Shown: piece after piece, positions 1-6,776 of the stretch | How the letters are laid out: each line of letters begins with the position of its first letter | How positions within the stretch are numbered: position 1 is the stretch's first letter | NCBI GenBank assembly: GCA_038063315.1 | Contig: JBBTVI010000018.1 | Coordinates: forward strand, 1-18,920 | Direction: 5' to 3' | Source of the DNA: JBBTVI01 sp038063315 | Lineage (GTDB): Bacteria > Patescibacteriota > Minisyncoccia > Sungbacterales > HO2-52-23 | DNA length: 18,920 nt | Notes under the pieces: model-generated | Seen by the model: the letters and a program-made list of their open reading frames with translations, nothing else | What the model was told of the DNA's origin: nothing | The model's database searches: none | Program-made: the position numbers and the translations under genes

Positions 1-121
1 CAGCATTTCTGCCTTTACGGATTGTTTCGTCGCTGCTGCTCCTCGCGATGACGATGGAAATGGATTGCCGCGCTCCCCTTCGACAGACTCGGGGTCGCTC
101 GCAATGACGGCTGTGAGGGGG
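1..121. repeat. Dispersed repeat family A, copy 1 (cut by window edge)
   Basis: This stretch carries TCGCAATGACGGCTGTGAGG at its right end and GGATTGCCGCGC in its middle. Both blocks recur with small changes in copy 2 (10996-11165, same orientation) and copy 3 (18725-18920, opposite orientation). The family is built from GTCATTGCGAG / CTCGCAATGAC inverted motifs. I see no open reading frame worth calling in it. The left end lies outside the window. Confidence 0.8.
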
Positions 122-146
122 TTATTTTAACGCCTAACGCCTGTTT

Positions 147-392
147 CTACAGTTCCTCCAACTTCCCCAACTCCTTCAGCTTTTGATAATACGTATCGGT
201 ATTCAGGCGGTCATGCAATTCATCGAGGAGGTGCGGCGATTTTGATCGGGCGATTGCGACGGCCTCCTCAACGGATTTGGTCAGAGCAAGTTCGATAAGC
301 GCGTTGATATCCGCTTCGCGTTTCTCGGCATCCTCGGCCGTCTCGGCCGGTTGCGTTGGAGGCGCTTCTTTTTGGGAAAATGTTTCAGGCAT
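147..392 (-). CDS. Small conserved-looking helical protein, function unknown
   Basis: An 81-residue protein. The reading frame stays open upstream to 452, but those extra codons translate the palindromic repeat at 411-515, so ATG at 392 (MPETFSQKE) is the better start. TAAAAT at 400-405 lies 7 nt before this ATG, the same geometry as several other starts here, and there is no Shine-Dalgarno. Residues 1-25 are Pro/Ala/Glu-rich and probably disordered. The rest is predicted helical, with the phrase SPHLLDELHDRLNTDTYYQKL near residues 51-71. No signal peptide or membrane segment is visible. It is the last gene of the minus-strand run behind the FtsA/PilM-like and baseplate-J-like genes, separated from them by the repeat. 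I recall similar short proteins in Parcubacteria but no named function. Confidence 0.65.
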   Translation of the reverse strand: MPETFSQKEAPPTQPAETAEDAEKREADINALIELALTKSVEEAVAIARSKSPHLLDELHDRLNTDTYYQKLKELGKLEEL

Positions 393-410
393 GGGTTTAA
401 TTTTATGTTT

Positions 411-515
411 GTCACCCCCGCGAAGGCGGGGGTCCAGGTTCTGTCTTATCAAAAAAGAGGAACCTGGATTCCCGCCGGAGTTTACCCTGAGCGCAGTCGA
501 AGGGCGGGAATGACA
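411..515. repeat. Dispersed palindromic repeat family B, copy 1 (composite)
   Basis: This is a nested inverted-repeat element. Its outer part is GTCACCCCCGCG...CGCGGGGGT-like, with inner arms CCAGGTTC (near 434-441) and GAACCTGG (near 460-467). Positions 468-515 form a second palindrome, ATTCCCGCC...GGGAATGACA. The 468-515 part matches the reverse complement of 13882-13933 with only about four differences. It sits between the baseplate-J-like gene and the 81-residue gene and may fold strongly in RNA. Confidence 0.8.
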
Positions 516-531
516 GAAAATGTCATAGTCG

Positions 532-1995
532 TCATTTAATCTCCACCCTTATTCGCGAGGGATCATCCGGTGCGCTGAAGCGCCATGGAGGAAAGAGTGT
601 CAACACGACGTTTTCAACGGCAAAGCGCCCGCGGATGATGTTTTTCAGCGAGCCCAATTTTTTTCCGGCCGCAAGGCGCCGAATTTCATCGGCATTGATC
701 GTGGTCCGGGTGCGCGCGCGTCCGGACACGGTCACGGCCGCCGACCCTTTCTCAAAGTCGCGGTCTGCCACTGCCGAGACAAGGGTATCGGCCTGGCGGA
801 CGATCTCGCGCGTTTGGTCATCCTTGAGGATGGCACGGCCGAGGATGCGGTAAAAATCCGCCTCACGGAACACAAGCGTTTTGGCCTCGGCATCCGCCGA
901 GACGCTGAAGCGCTCCGCCGGCGTTCCTTCTTCGGGGGTATCAACGCGCGTGATGACGATTTCGTCCAGTCCCGCGACGGTCATAAATCCGTCGGGAATG
1001 GCGCCCGCAATTTTTTTCTTCAGCGCGTCAAAAATTTCCTGGGTTATCCGTTGTGATGCCTGGCTTGCATCCTCGCGCGAAACCGCAAGTCCGTCTCCTT
1101 GATTCCCGCCGGAGAACCCGGCGGGCGCGATCGCATAAAATCCCTTTTCGCGCGGCGTTCCCTTAAATCCCGGAACGGAGAGCCGTATCTCGCCCGATTT
1201 ATTCGCCTCTTGCCCGTGCTGGTCGGCGACGAGTTGGGCCTCGACGAACGCGGGGACAAGTTTTCCTCCGTCCAGTTTAGCGCCTGGAACCGTCGTCGTG
1301 CGGCTGAGGCGATAGAGCGTGCCGTCTTCACTGAGGAACCGTGTTGTTTTTACAAGCGTCTGGGGCGATTGGCTAAATTGATTGTAGATGCGGATTGTTC
1401 CTGTGGCGCTGGCGCTGGCCGTGGATTTCCCCGTGGCGGGAAAATCCCGTGTCATTGTTTCGGTGAATGTCAGAAGCTCGGCCGGAATGGAATAGGGCGG
1501 CGTATCGGATGTTTCTCCGGTTTGGGTGGTGAGGGCGACCACAATTGGAGAGATGTCGGCGATTGCGGCCTGCGGCGTGATGACAATAGTGAGGCGCGCG
1601 AGGCCCGAGCTCAGGAAAGCGGCCGCGCCGACTGCGGTAATGAGGATAACGCCGAAAATGACGATGACTTTTCCGGAGCGGGTCGGGCGGCTGGCTTTTT
1701 TTGCTCTCCGGAAGAAAAAGGAGGATTCGGCCGGGGTCCCGGACTGGTATGTTTTGAGCCACGGCGACTCCGCGATATCGCGCGCGGCGTCGTCGCGGGC
1801 GGCATTCTCGCGCGCATCGCCCGTGTGATCCTGCCGGATTTTTGTTTCAGGGGCGGTCCCGGTTTCTTCGGGGCGAATGCGCTCACCGGCGGCCGCGCCC
1901 GCGGTTTTTTCGCGGAGCGAAACAACCGGCGCGCCGCCCCGGCGCCGGATGCCGTCGGCGCTCGGCTTTTTGGGAATATCAGAAGGGTGGTTCAT
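532..1995 (-). CDS. Single-pass membrane protein, probably baseplate J/gp47-like family of Parcubacteria
   Basis: A 487-residue protein. Residues 1-105 are charged, Ala/Arg/Glu-rich and look disordered. A single hydrophobic segment lies at about 109-130, followed by a large domain (about 131-487) that is probably outside the membrane. GTIRIYNQFSQSPQTLV at about 199-215, followed by TTRFLSEDGTLYRLS, resembles a CPR family that databases tend to label baseplate J/gp47-like. That is my recollection of the family, not a search result. ATG at 1995 overlaps the end of the upstream FtsA/PilM-like gene by 17 bp, implying translational coupling. No Shine-Dalgarno is seen. The pairing suggests a membrane-anchored partner of the actin-like ATPase in an envelope or pilus-type structure. 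The long antisense frame over this gene is a shadow of its high GC. Confidence 0.7.
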   Translation of the reverse strand: MNHPSDIPKKPSADGIRRRGGAPVVSLREKTAGAAAGERIRPEETGTAPETKIRQDHTGDARENAARDDAARDIAESPWLKTYQSGTPAESSFFFRRAKKASRPTRSGKVIVIFGVILITAVGAAAFLSSGLARLTIVITPQAAIADISPIVVALTTQTGETSDTPPYSIPAELLTFTETMTRDFPATGKSTASASATGTIRIYNQFSQSPQTLVKTTRFLSEDGTLYRLSRTTTVPGAKLDGGKLVPAFVEAQLVADQHGQEANKSGEIRLSVPGFKGTPREKGFYAIAPAGFSGGNQGDGLAVSREDASQASQRITQEIFDALKKKIAGAIPDGFMTVAGLDEIVITRVDTPEEGTPAERFSVSADAEAKTLVFREADFYRILGRAILKDDQTREIVRQADTLVSAVADRDFEKGSAAVTVSGRARTRTTINADEIRRLAAGKKLGSLKNIIRGRFAVENVVLTLFPPWRFSAPDDPSRIRVEIK

Positions 1996-3127
1996 GATAT
2001 AAAGAATACAACATTAAAGACGCAAGTCCTACTTCCTCCGGACCTTGGAGAAAGCCCTCAAGAGAATTGCCGCCAAAAAGATCCGAAGCGTTGAGGATCC
2101 TGACGGACGGGCGCGTAATATGGGAACGATCCGCCATCCAGTCCGCGTCTGAAATCGTCCGGTATATCTCGGGCTGGTTCACGCCTCCGCCAAAGCAATA
2201 TATCTCCTGGGGTAGGGGTCCCGCATTATAGAGCATATCCAAGGCATCTATGAAAGATTTTTTCCAGCGTGTCGCGGCGTTTTTGAGGATGAGTTCCAGC
2301 GAGGATGCGATCTCCGGGGCAAGGTGATTCTGGATATATTGGGTCATTAGCGTCTCGCTTTCAGCGTGTCCGATATGGCGCTCGCGCGCGAGCATCCGGA
2401 GAAAATCGTTGGCGCCGGCGGGAAAAAACGCGAATTCCGCGACGGTGCGGTTTTTAAGGAAGACAAGCGTGGATTCATCCCCGCCGACATCCACAAGAAG
2501 CGCTTCTTTTTCGCCGAAAGACCGGAAAATGGCTTCGCGGGAGCAGGCGGCCAGCGTCGTAAAATTGATCGGCATTCCGCCCAAACTTTTCTTGATTTCC
2601 TCAAGCGCAATTCCCATGACACCGGGCATATAGAGAAGTATCACGCGGAATGAGATTTCGGCGGGCGGGATTTTCGACGGGAGATCGGTCTTGAGTGCAT
2701 AGCCGTTGACGAGGATCTCAAGGGGGATCGCGACGATCAGGCGGTATTTATCCTGGTGTTCGACGAGCAGGCGCTGGAAAATTGCCGTCACGTCTTTTTT
2801 GGCGATTCCTCGTTTTCCGGAGGGCTTCGTGATAGTCCATGTGGTAATGTCATATTCCACGAGGCCGGGCCCCAGCGCAATGGTGATTTTTTCGGGAACG
2901 ATTCCGAGTTCGCGGATGATATTGAAAAGAAATTCATGCAGGCGCGATACTTTCTGGATGGGCGAGAGAGTCGCGGTCAGCTTGAAGACCAGTTTTTTCA
3001 GAACGCGCGGAAGCGTCCCTGCTGCCGGAACCGTGAAGACGATCGCTTTGATCGAATGCGTTCCGACGTCTATGGCGATACGGATGCGCTCCGTTGGTTT
3101 TTTACCGATGGAGCCGAAAAATGTCAT
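1979..3127 (-). CDS. Actin-like ATPase of the FtsA/PilM type
   Basis: A 382-residue protein with the ASKHA fold signature. The phosphate-1 loop is IAIDVGTHSIKAIVF (residues 17-31), phosphate-2 is LLVDVGGDESTLVFL (210-224), and the adenosine motif is EIYCFGGGVNQPEIYR (308-323). An SHS2/1C-like insertion fits residues about 80-185, as in FtsA and PilM. No membrane segment is present. The family binds ATP and links a cytosolic filament or platform to a membrane complex, in division (FtsA) or type IV pilus assembly (PilM). The next gene encodes a one-TM protein, overlapping by 17 bp, which fits a PilM-PilN-like pairing, but no other pil gene is in view. It starts 18 bp after alaS and is probably co-transcribed with it. 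FtsA versus PilM cannot be decided from the sequence alone. Confidence 0.8.
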   Translation of the reverse strand: MTFFGSIGKKPTERIRIAIDVGTHSIKAIVFTVPAAGTLPRVLKKLVFKLTATLSPIQKVSRLHEFLFNIIRELGIVPEKITIALGPGLVEYDITTWTITKPSGKRGIAKKDVTAIFQRLLVEHQDKYRLIVAIPLEILVNGYALKTDLPSKIPPAEISFRVILLYMPGVMGIALEEIKKSLGGMPINFTTLAACSREAIFRSFGEKEALLVDVGGDESTLVFLKNRTVAEFAFFPAGANDFLRMLARERHIGHAESETLMTQYIQNHLAPEIASSLELILKNAATRWKKSFIDALDMLYNAGPLPQEIYCFGGGVNQPEIYRTISDADWMADRSHITRPSVRILNASDLFGGNSLEGFLQGPEEVGLASLMLYSLYHEPPF

Positions 3128-3145
3128 GCCTGAAGTATACCATAT

Positions 3146-4948
3146 TTATTCTACGACGCCCCTAATCCTCCGGATTCCGGCTGCGCTTGATTCTTCTTTG
3201 GCGATGCGGAAACGGCCGATTTCGCCGGTATGCGTTACGTGCGGGCCTCCGCAGAATTCTTTTGTGAGGATTTCTCCGGTTTTGTGGTCGCGCGCGGAAT
3301 AGACCTTCACCTGCGCCGGATATTTTTCCCGGAAAAACCTTAGCGCATCGGTTTTGACCGCCTCCTCGTATGGCATCTCCTCATATTCTACCACACAATC
3401 GCGTCGGATGGCATCATTCACATAATCTTCGACGGCGCGGATTTCGTCGGGCGTCATTTTGCGGCCGAATGTAAAATCAAAACGCGTCCGTTCGCTCGTG
3501 ATGTCCGATCCCTGCTGGCGCACGTTCGGGCCGAGCACTTTGCGGAGACTGGCCTGGAGAAGATGCGTTGCGGTGTGGAGTCGCGTGACGATCTTGAGCT
3601 CGCGCTCGTCCGCGGCCTTGAGCTCGCCCGTATCAAGGAGCAGGCCGTGGCCGCCGAATTTGCGTTCCTGTCCGGCGCGGGAGATTTCCTGGTGTTTTTT
3701 CAATTCGAGATCGAAATCTTCGCGCTTGAGATGTTTTGTTTTTTCCGGCGCCAAATCTTTTATCGCCTCAAAGGGCAACCCTCCACTTTGATAAAGACCA
3801 AATGCCGCTTTCGCATCAATCTGTTCAAGGCATTGTAATTTCGTAATTCCCTTCGCCAAAATCCGCGTAAATTTGGCGTCTTCTTCTCGAAAAATGCCTT
3901 TAATAATTGCTAAATCGAGATTTGTATAGTTGGCACCATACAACGCAACAGTTTTTTCGAGAAGACGTTGTAAAAAATTAACCCCGTCGGATAACGGTCC
4001 CCCGCGCATTTCCACCTTTTTTCGTACTTCTAAGTATTGAATCGCGATAACTCGGCGTATAAGTTTTCGCAAAATATAATCCCTCTCTTTATTTGACGGA
4101 CGCAATCCGTCTGAGATTAAAAACGTGATCGCGCGAATATGATCGAGGCAAATCCTCTTTTTACCGGTTTTCATTTCTGTAGGGAGCATTCCAAATAATG
4201 GCGCAAACAAATCTGTCTCGAAAATGGTTTTTGTTTTCTGCACGCACATGGCGAGGCGTTCAAGCCCCATTCCGGTATCCACGCCCGGGGTCTCAAGCGG
4301 CTGCAAATTTTTCCCGGAAGTCCCAGAGAGGAGTTCTTCGCGCGATCCGGGGAAAAAGTATTGGTTGAATACTATGTTCCAGACCTCGATGTCCTGGCCC
4401 GCGCCGTTTTGGCAATAAATCTCGGTGGTGGGACCGCACGGGCCCGAGGTTCCGGTGGGCCCCCAAAAGACATCATCAATTCCTTCTTCTCGGATGGAGA
4501 TGTTGGGATCAATGCTCCGCCAGATTTTTTTGGATTCCTCGTCTTTGGGCACGCCGATTGCGTCGGCGCCTTCAAAGACCGTCACGTAAGAGATTGTGAG
4601 GCCCAAAACGCGCGTCAGATACTCATGCGCGTAGCGGATCGCGTCTTCTTTGAAATACCCGCCGAAGCTGAAATTGCCCATCATTTCAAAAAACGTGAGG
4701 TGCCGCTCATCCCCCACCTCGTCAATATCCGACGTGCGGAATGATTTTTGAATGGAGCAAGTATTGCGGCTGTTGAAATCGCGATCCGCCATCGCCGGGT
4801 CCGTATAATATTTTTTGAATTGCTGCATTCCGGCCGTGGTCAAAAGAACCGAGGGGTCGTCGGGTATAAGGGACGATGAGGGCACGACCGCGTGTCCCCG
4901 CGCGCGGAAAAAATCGAGAAATGATTGTCGGATTTTTGTGGAGTCCAT
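3146..4948 (-). CDS. alaS: Alanyl-tRNA synthetase, short CPR-type form
   Basis: This enzyme charges tRNA-Ala with alanine and clears mischarged Ser/Gly. It has 600 residues from ATG at 4948 (MDSTKIRQSFLDFF). A TTG extension to 4984 would begin inside the upstream terminator and is unlikely. The class II core is clear: ARGHAVVPSSSLIPDD (17-31), RHLTFFEMMGNFSFGGYFK (82-100) and the motif 3 region VDTGMGLERL (223-232). Editing-site zinc ligands are present as HTATH (458-462) and CGGPH (566-570). Compared with the usual length of about 870-880 residues, the beta-barrel segment normally carrying TPFYAESGGQ before HTATH is missing. The C-terminal DHHA1/C-Ala domain is missing too, and the protein stops right after the SAD domain. 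The next gene follows at 18 bp, so this is a natural end rather than a break. The middle third is more AT-rich than the rest. Confidence 0.95.
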   Translation of the reverse strand: MDSTKIRQSFLDFFRARGHAVVPSSSLIPDDPSVLLTTAGMQQFKKYYTDPAMADRDFNSRNTCSIQKSFRTSDIDEVGDERHLTFFEMMGNFSFGGYFKEDAIRYAHEYLTRVLGLTISYVTVFEGADAIGVPKDEESKKIWRSIDPNISIREEGIDDVFWGPTGTSGPCGPTTEIYCQNGAGQDIEVWNIVFNQYFFPGSREELLSGTSGKNLQPLETPGVDTGMGLERLAMCVQKTKTIFETDLFAPLFGMLPTEMKTGKKRICLDHIRAITFLISDGLRPSNKERDYILRKLIRRVIAIQYLEVRKKVEMRGGPLSDGVNFLQRLLEKTVALYGANYTNLDLAIIKGIFREEDAKFTRILAKGITKLQCLEQIDAKAAFGLYQSGGLPFEAIKDLAPEKTKHLKREDFDLELKKHQEISRAGQERKFGGHGLLLDTGELKAADERELKIVTRLHTATHLLQASLRKVLGPNVRQQGSDITSERTRFDFTFGRKMTPDEIRAVEDYVNDAIRRDCVVEYEEMPYEEAVKTDALRFFREKYPAQVKVYSARDHKTGEILTKEFCGGPHVTHTGEIGRFRIAKEESSAAGIRRIRGVVE

Positions 4949-4984
4949 TGGATAAATTAAACCAAAAAAAAGAGCGGCGCGCAA
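4949..4984 (-). promoter_or_regulatory. Predicted alaS promoter overlapping the sigma-gene terminator
   Basis: On the minus strand, TTGCGC at 4979-4984 (-35, 3 of 6 to consensus) and TTTAAT at 4956-4961 (-10, 5 of 6) are 17 bp apart. Seven nt separate the -10 from the alaS ATG, so the transcript would start at or next to the start codon (leaderless). The -35 lies in the terminator stem and loop, and the spacer includes its T-run. No Shine-Dalgarno is seen before ATG. This is inferred from pattern only. Confidence 0.45.
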
Positions 4985-5000
4985 TTGTTTTGCGCCGCTC
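4962..5000 (-). terminator. Rho-independent terminator of the sigma-factor gene
   Basis: Read on the minus strand, GAGCGGCGC (5000-4992) pairs perfectly with GCGCCGCTC (4980-4972) across an 11-nt loop and is followed directly by eight T (4971-4964). It begins 6 nt after the sigma-gene stop codon. This is the clearest terminator in the window. It should stop transcripts before alaS, so alaS needs its own promoter or read-through. Confidence 0.9.
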
Positions 5001-5005
5001 CCGCA

Positions 5006-6565
5006 TTATGCCGATGCCGCGTAGAGTTCGCGGAGCAGGCCTTTTTTGCTACCCGCGCGATGCGCGTCGTACTCGCGGAGTTTAATGATCGCCTGTGCTT
5101 CCAGTTGGCGGATACGTTCGCGACTCAGGCCCAATTTTTGTCCGATTTCCCGCAGCGTCTGCGGTTTGTCGCAGTCAATACCGTGTCGCTGTCTGAGGAT
5201 ATCTGCTTCGCGCGGCGTCAAATGCGCGAGATACTCCGCGGTTATCGTCGTGCATTGGTCATCAAAAACAGCATCTTCCTGGGCGCGGGCGTTTTTGTCC
5301 TCTATGATTTCCCCGAAGTTCTCCCTTATTCCCGGGGCAGGATGATTGATACTGACCGTATAGGTGGTGAGGCATTGCGCCTCCTCGGTCTCCTTTTCGA
5401 CCGCCTTCAATGCCTTGGCGATCTCGTCCGTTGTCGGCTCCCTGCCAAATTTCTTATACAGGCAACCGTTTAGGTCGCTGATGGCAGGCGGGTGCTTCCA
5501 TAGGTTTGGGTGGTTCTCTCTCTGCGCGCTGGCGCAGAAGAAGGCGATACTGAGTTCGGTCAGAGTCGGTGGTCGGTTGAGAAGCGTGTAGAGCCGGTTC
5601 TCGACTGTTGCGAGACGGCTCTTGTTTTGGCTGATATAACCGGGCAGGCGGATATTCCAACTCTGCTCTATGATGCCGCGGCTGATGGCTTGGCGCACCC
5701 ACCAATGGGCATAAGTCACGAATTTCAGACCGCGCTTTGGTTCAAATTTGTCCAAAGCGCGCATGAGCCCGATATTGCCTTCCTGGATGCGGTCCAAAAG
5801 GTGCATCTCGGACGAGGTGTATCGGGCCGCGACGTAGATAACAAGTCGGACATTTGCCCGCAGCATACGTTGTTGCAGCTCAAGAAGAAACGCATCCCGT
5901 CGCTTGAGCGCGGCGACCGCGCGCGTGCTGCGAGAATCCACGAGCCACCGTTTGTTTATTGCCGAAAGATGCGCGAGCGCCTTCTCATAAAAAAGTGGAG
6001 TGAGGTTAAGTTCCTCGCAGCGGGAATGCCATTGCCGGAATTTCTTAGCATAAGCAAGGCGCAACTTCCTTCTTAATGCTGGTACTGCCGCCTTGCACAT
6101 TCTTTTCCGCCGGGGGGACATGGCTTTACGGTGTTTGCGGCAATCCGATATGATGGCGTTTACGCGTTTTCGCCAATCGACGGAAAGCGCAGTAGGTTTG
6201 CGCGCCTTGCAATTTTGAATCAGGCCTTGCACTTCTTGTGCTTCAAGAATAATGTCTCGCAAGAGATCAGGAAACGCCGTATGACTGTGAATGATGCGGC
6301 GCAGGCGTTCTTTTGCTGTTTCAATGCGGTTCCAAAGGTCCCTTTCTTGATCCCGTGTGAGCAGCGCGTACTGTCGGACATCGCCGAAATATTGAGCGAT
6401 GAGTGGTTCTAATGTGCTCTCATTCGCTACTTGTGTTTCAATATTATCTTCTTCGTCATACTCGCCTTCGTTTCCTTCAATATTCTCAGGAAAGGCGTTT
6501 TCGTTGTCTTCCGTGACGTCGTGATGGGGAAAATAGCCGTTGCCGTTGCCATTGAAATGCGACAT
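5006..6565 (-). CDS. rpoD: Primary-type RNA polymerase sigma factor (sigma-70 family)
   Basis: A 519-residue protein that directs RNA polymerase to promoters. The N-terminal 50 residues are acidic and Asn/Glu-rich. Region 1.2 is LEPLIAQYFGDVRQYALLTR (52-71). Residues 84-230 form a basic, non-conserved insert with several Cys. Region 2 runs about 232-310, including EGNIGLMRALDKFEPKRGLK (262-281) and YAHWWVRQAISRGIIEQ (285-301), close to the classic YATWWIRQAITRAIADQ. Region 4 ends with LREIGQKLGLSRERIRQLEA (471-490). Region 3 is unusually long (311-430) and holds two similar PT-x-x-E-I-A-like elements, NRPPTLTELSIAFF (330-343) and FGREPTTDEIAKAL (373-386). ATG at 6565 has AAGGAG 6 nt upstream, the best ribosome-binding site in the window. 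It is monocistronic, with its own promoter and terminator, and divergent from gatB. Confidence 0.93.
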   Translation of the reverse strand: MSHFNGNGNGYFPHHDVTEDNENAFPENIEGNEGEYDEEDNIETQVANESTLEPLIAQYFGDVRQYALLTRDQERDLWNRIETAKERLRRIIHSHTAFPDLLRDIILEAQEVQGLIQNCKARKPTALSVDWRKRVNAIISDCRKHRKAMSPRRKRMCKAAVPALRRKLRLAYAKKFRQWHSRCEELNLTPLFYEKALAHLSAINKRWLVDSRSTRAVAALKRRDAFLLELQQRMLRANVRLVIYVAARYTSSEMHLLDRIQEGNIGLMRALDKFEPKRGLKFVTYAHWWVRQAISRGIIEQSWNIRLPGYISQNKSRLATVENRLYTLLNRPPTLTELSIAFFCASAQRENHPNLWKHPPAISDLNGCLYKKFGREPTTDEIAKALKAVEKETEEAQCLTTYTVSINHPAPGIRENFGEIIEDKNARAQEDAVFDDQCTTITAEYLAHLTPREADILRQRHGIDCDKPQTLREIGQKLGLSRERIRQLEAQAIIKLREYDAHRAGSKKGLLRELYAASA

Positions 6566-6571
6566 TGTTCA

Positions 6572-6577
6572 CTCCTT
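6572..6577 (-). promoter_or_regulatory. Ribosome binding site of the sigma-factor gene
   Basis: AAGGAG on the minus strand, 6 nt before ATG at 6565. It fixes the start and stands out because most other genes in the window lack a Shine-Dalgarno. Confidence 0.85.
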
Positions 6578-6643
6578 GTTGTTTGCCGCGGCATGGTCTG
6601 CCGTGTGATGCTAAATGTCAGTATATAAAGGTGCGATGGCGTG

Positions 6644-6672
6644 ATTATGCCACAGGGTGAAAGGAAATGCAA
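6644..6672 (-). promoter_or_regulatory. Predicted promoter of the sigma-factor gene
   Basis: On the minus strand, TTGCAT (6667-6672) and CATAAT (6644-6649, 5 of 6 to TATAAT) are 17 bp apart. The start point would be near 6637, giving a leader of about 70 nt with a strong Shine-Dalgarno. A second -10-like TATACT lies at 6620-6625 but has no matching -35. Confidence 0.5.
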
Positions 6673-6776
6673 ATAAAAAGGGCTCCCACGCTTTCCTTCT
6701 ATAAAAGGGGAATCGGGCGCGATGCCGCGCGTATCATCGGCTTCCGTCTGTTTCGTTTTTGTGCTACCGTGAGGGC

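Noticed and set aside
393..452. Upstream extension of the 81-residue gene to 452
   Set aside because: The added codons translate the palindromic repeat B element, so the ATG at 392 is preferred.
1099..2094. Long plus-strand open frame (331 codons) antisense to the baseplate-J-like gene
   Set aside because: Its translation is Arg/Gly/Cys-rich low-quality sequence with no motif, and the minus-strand gene has a clear domain layout and operon overlap. High GC makes such antisense frames common.
4949..4984. TTG start for alaS at 4984
   Set aside because: It lies within the terminator hairpin, and alanyl-tRNA synthetases normally begin at the equivalent of MDSTKIRQSFLDFF.
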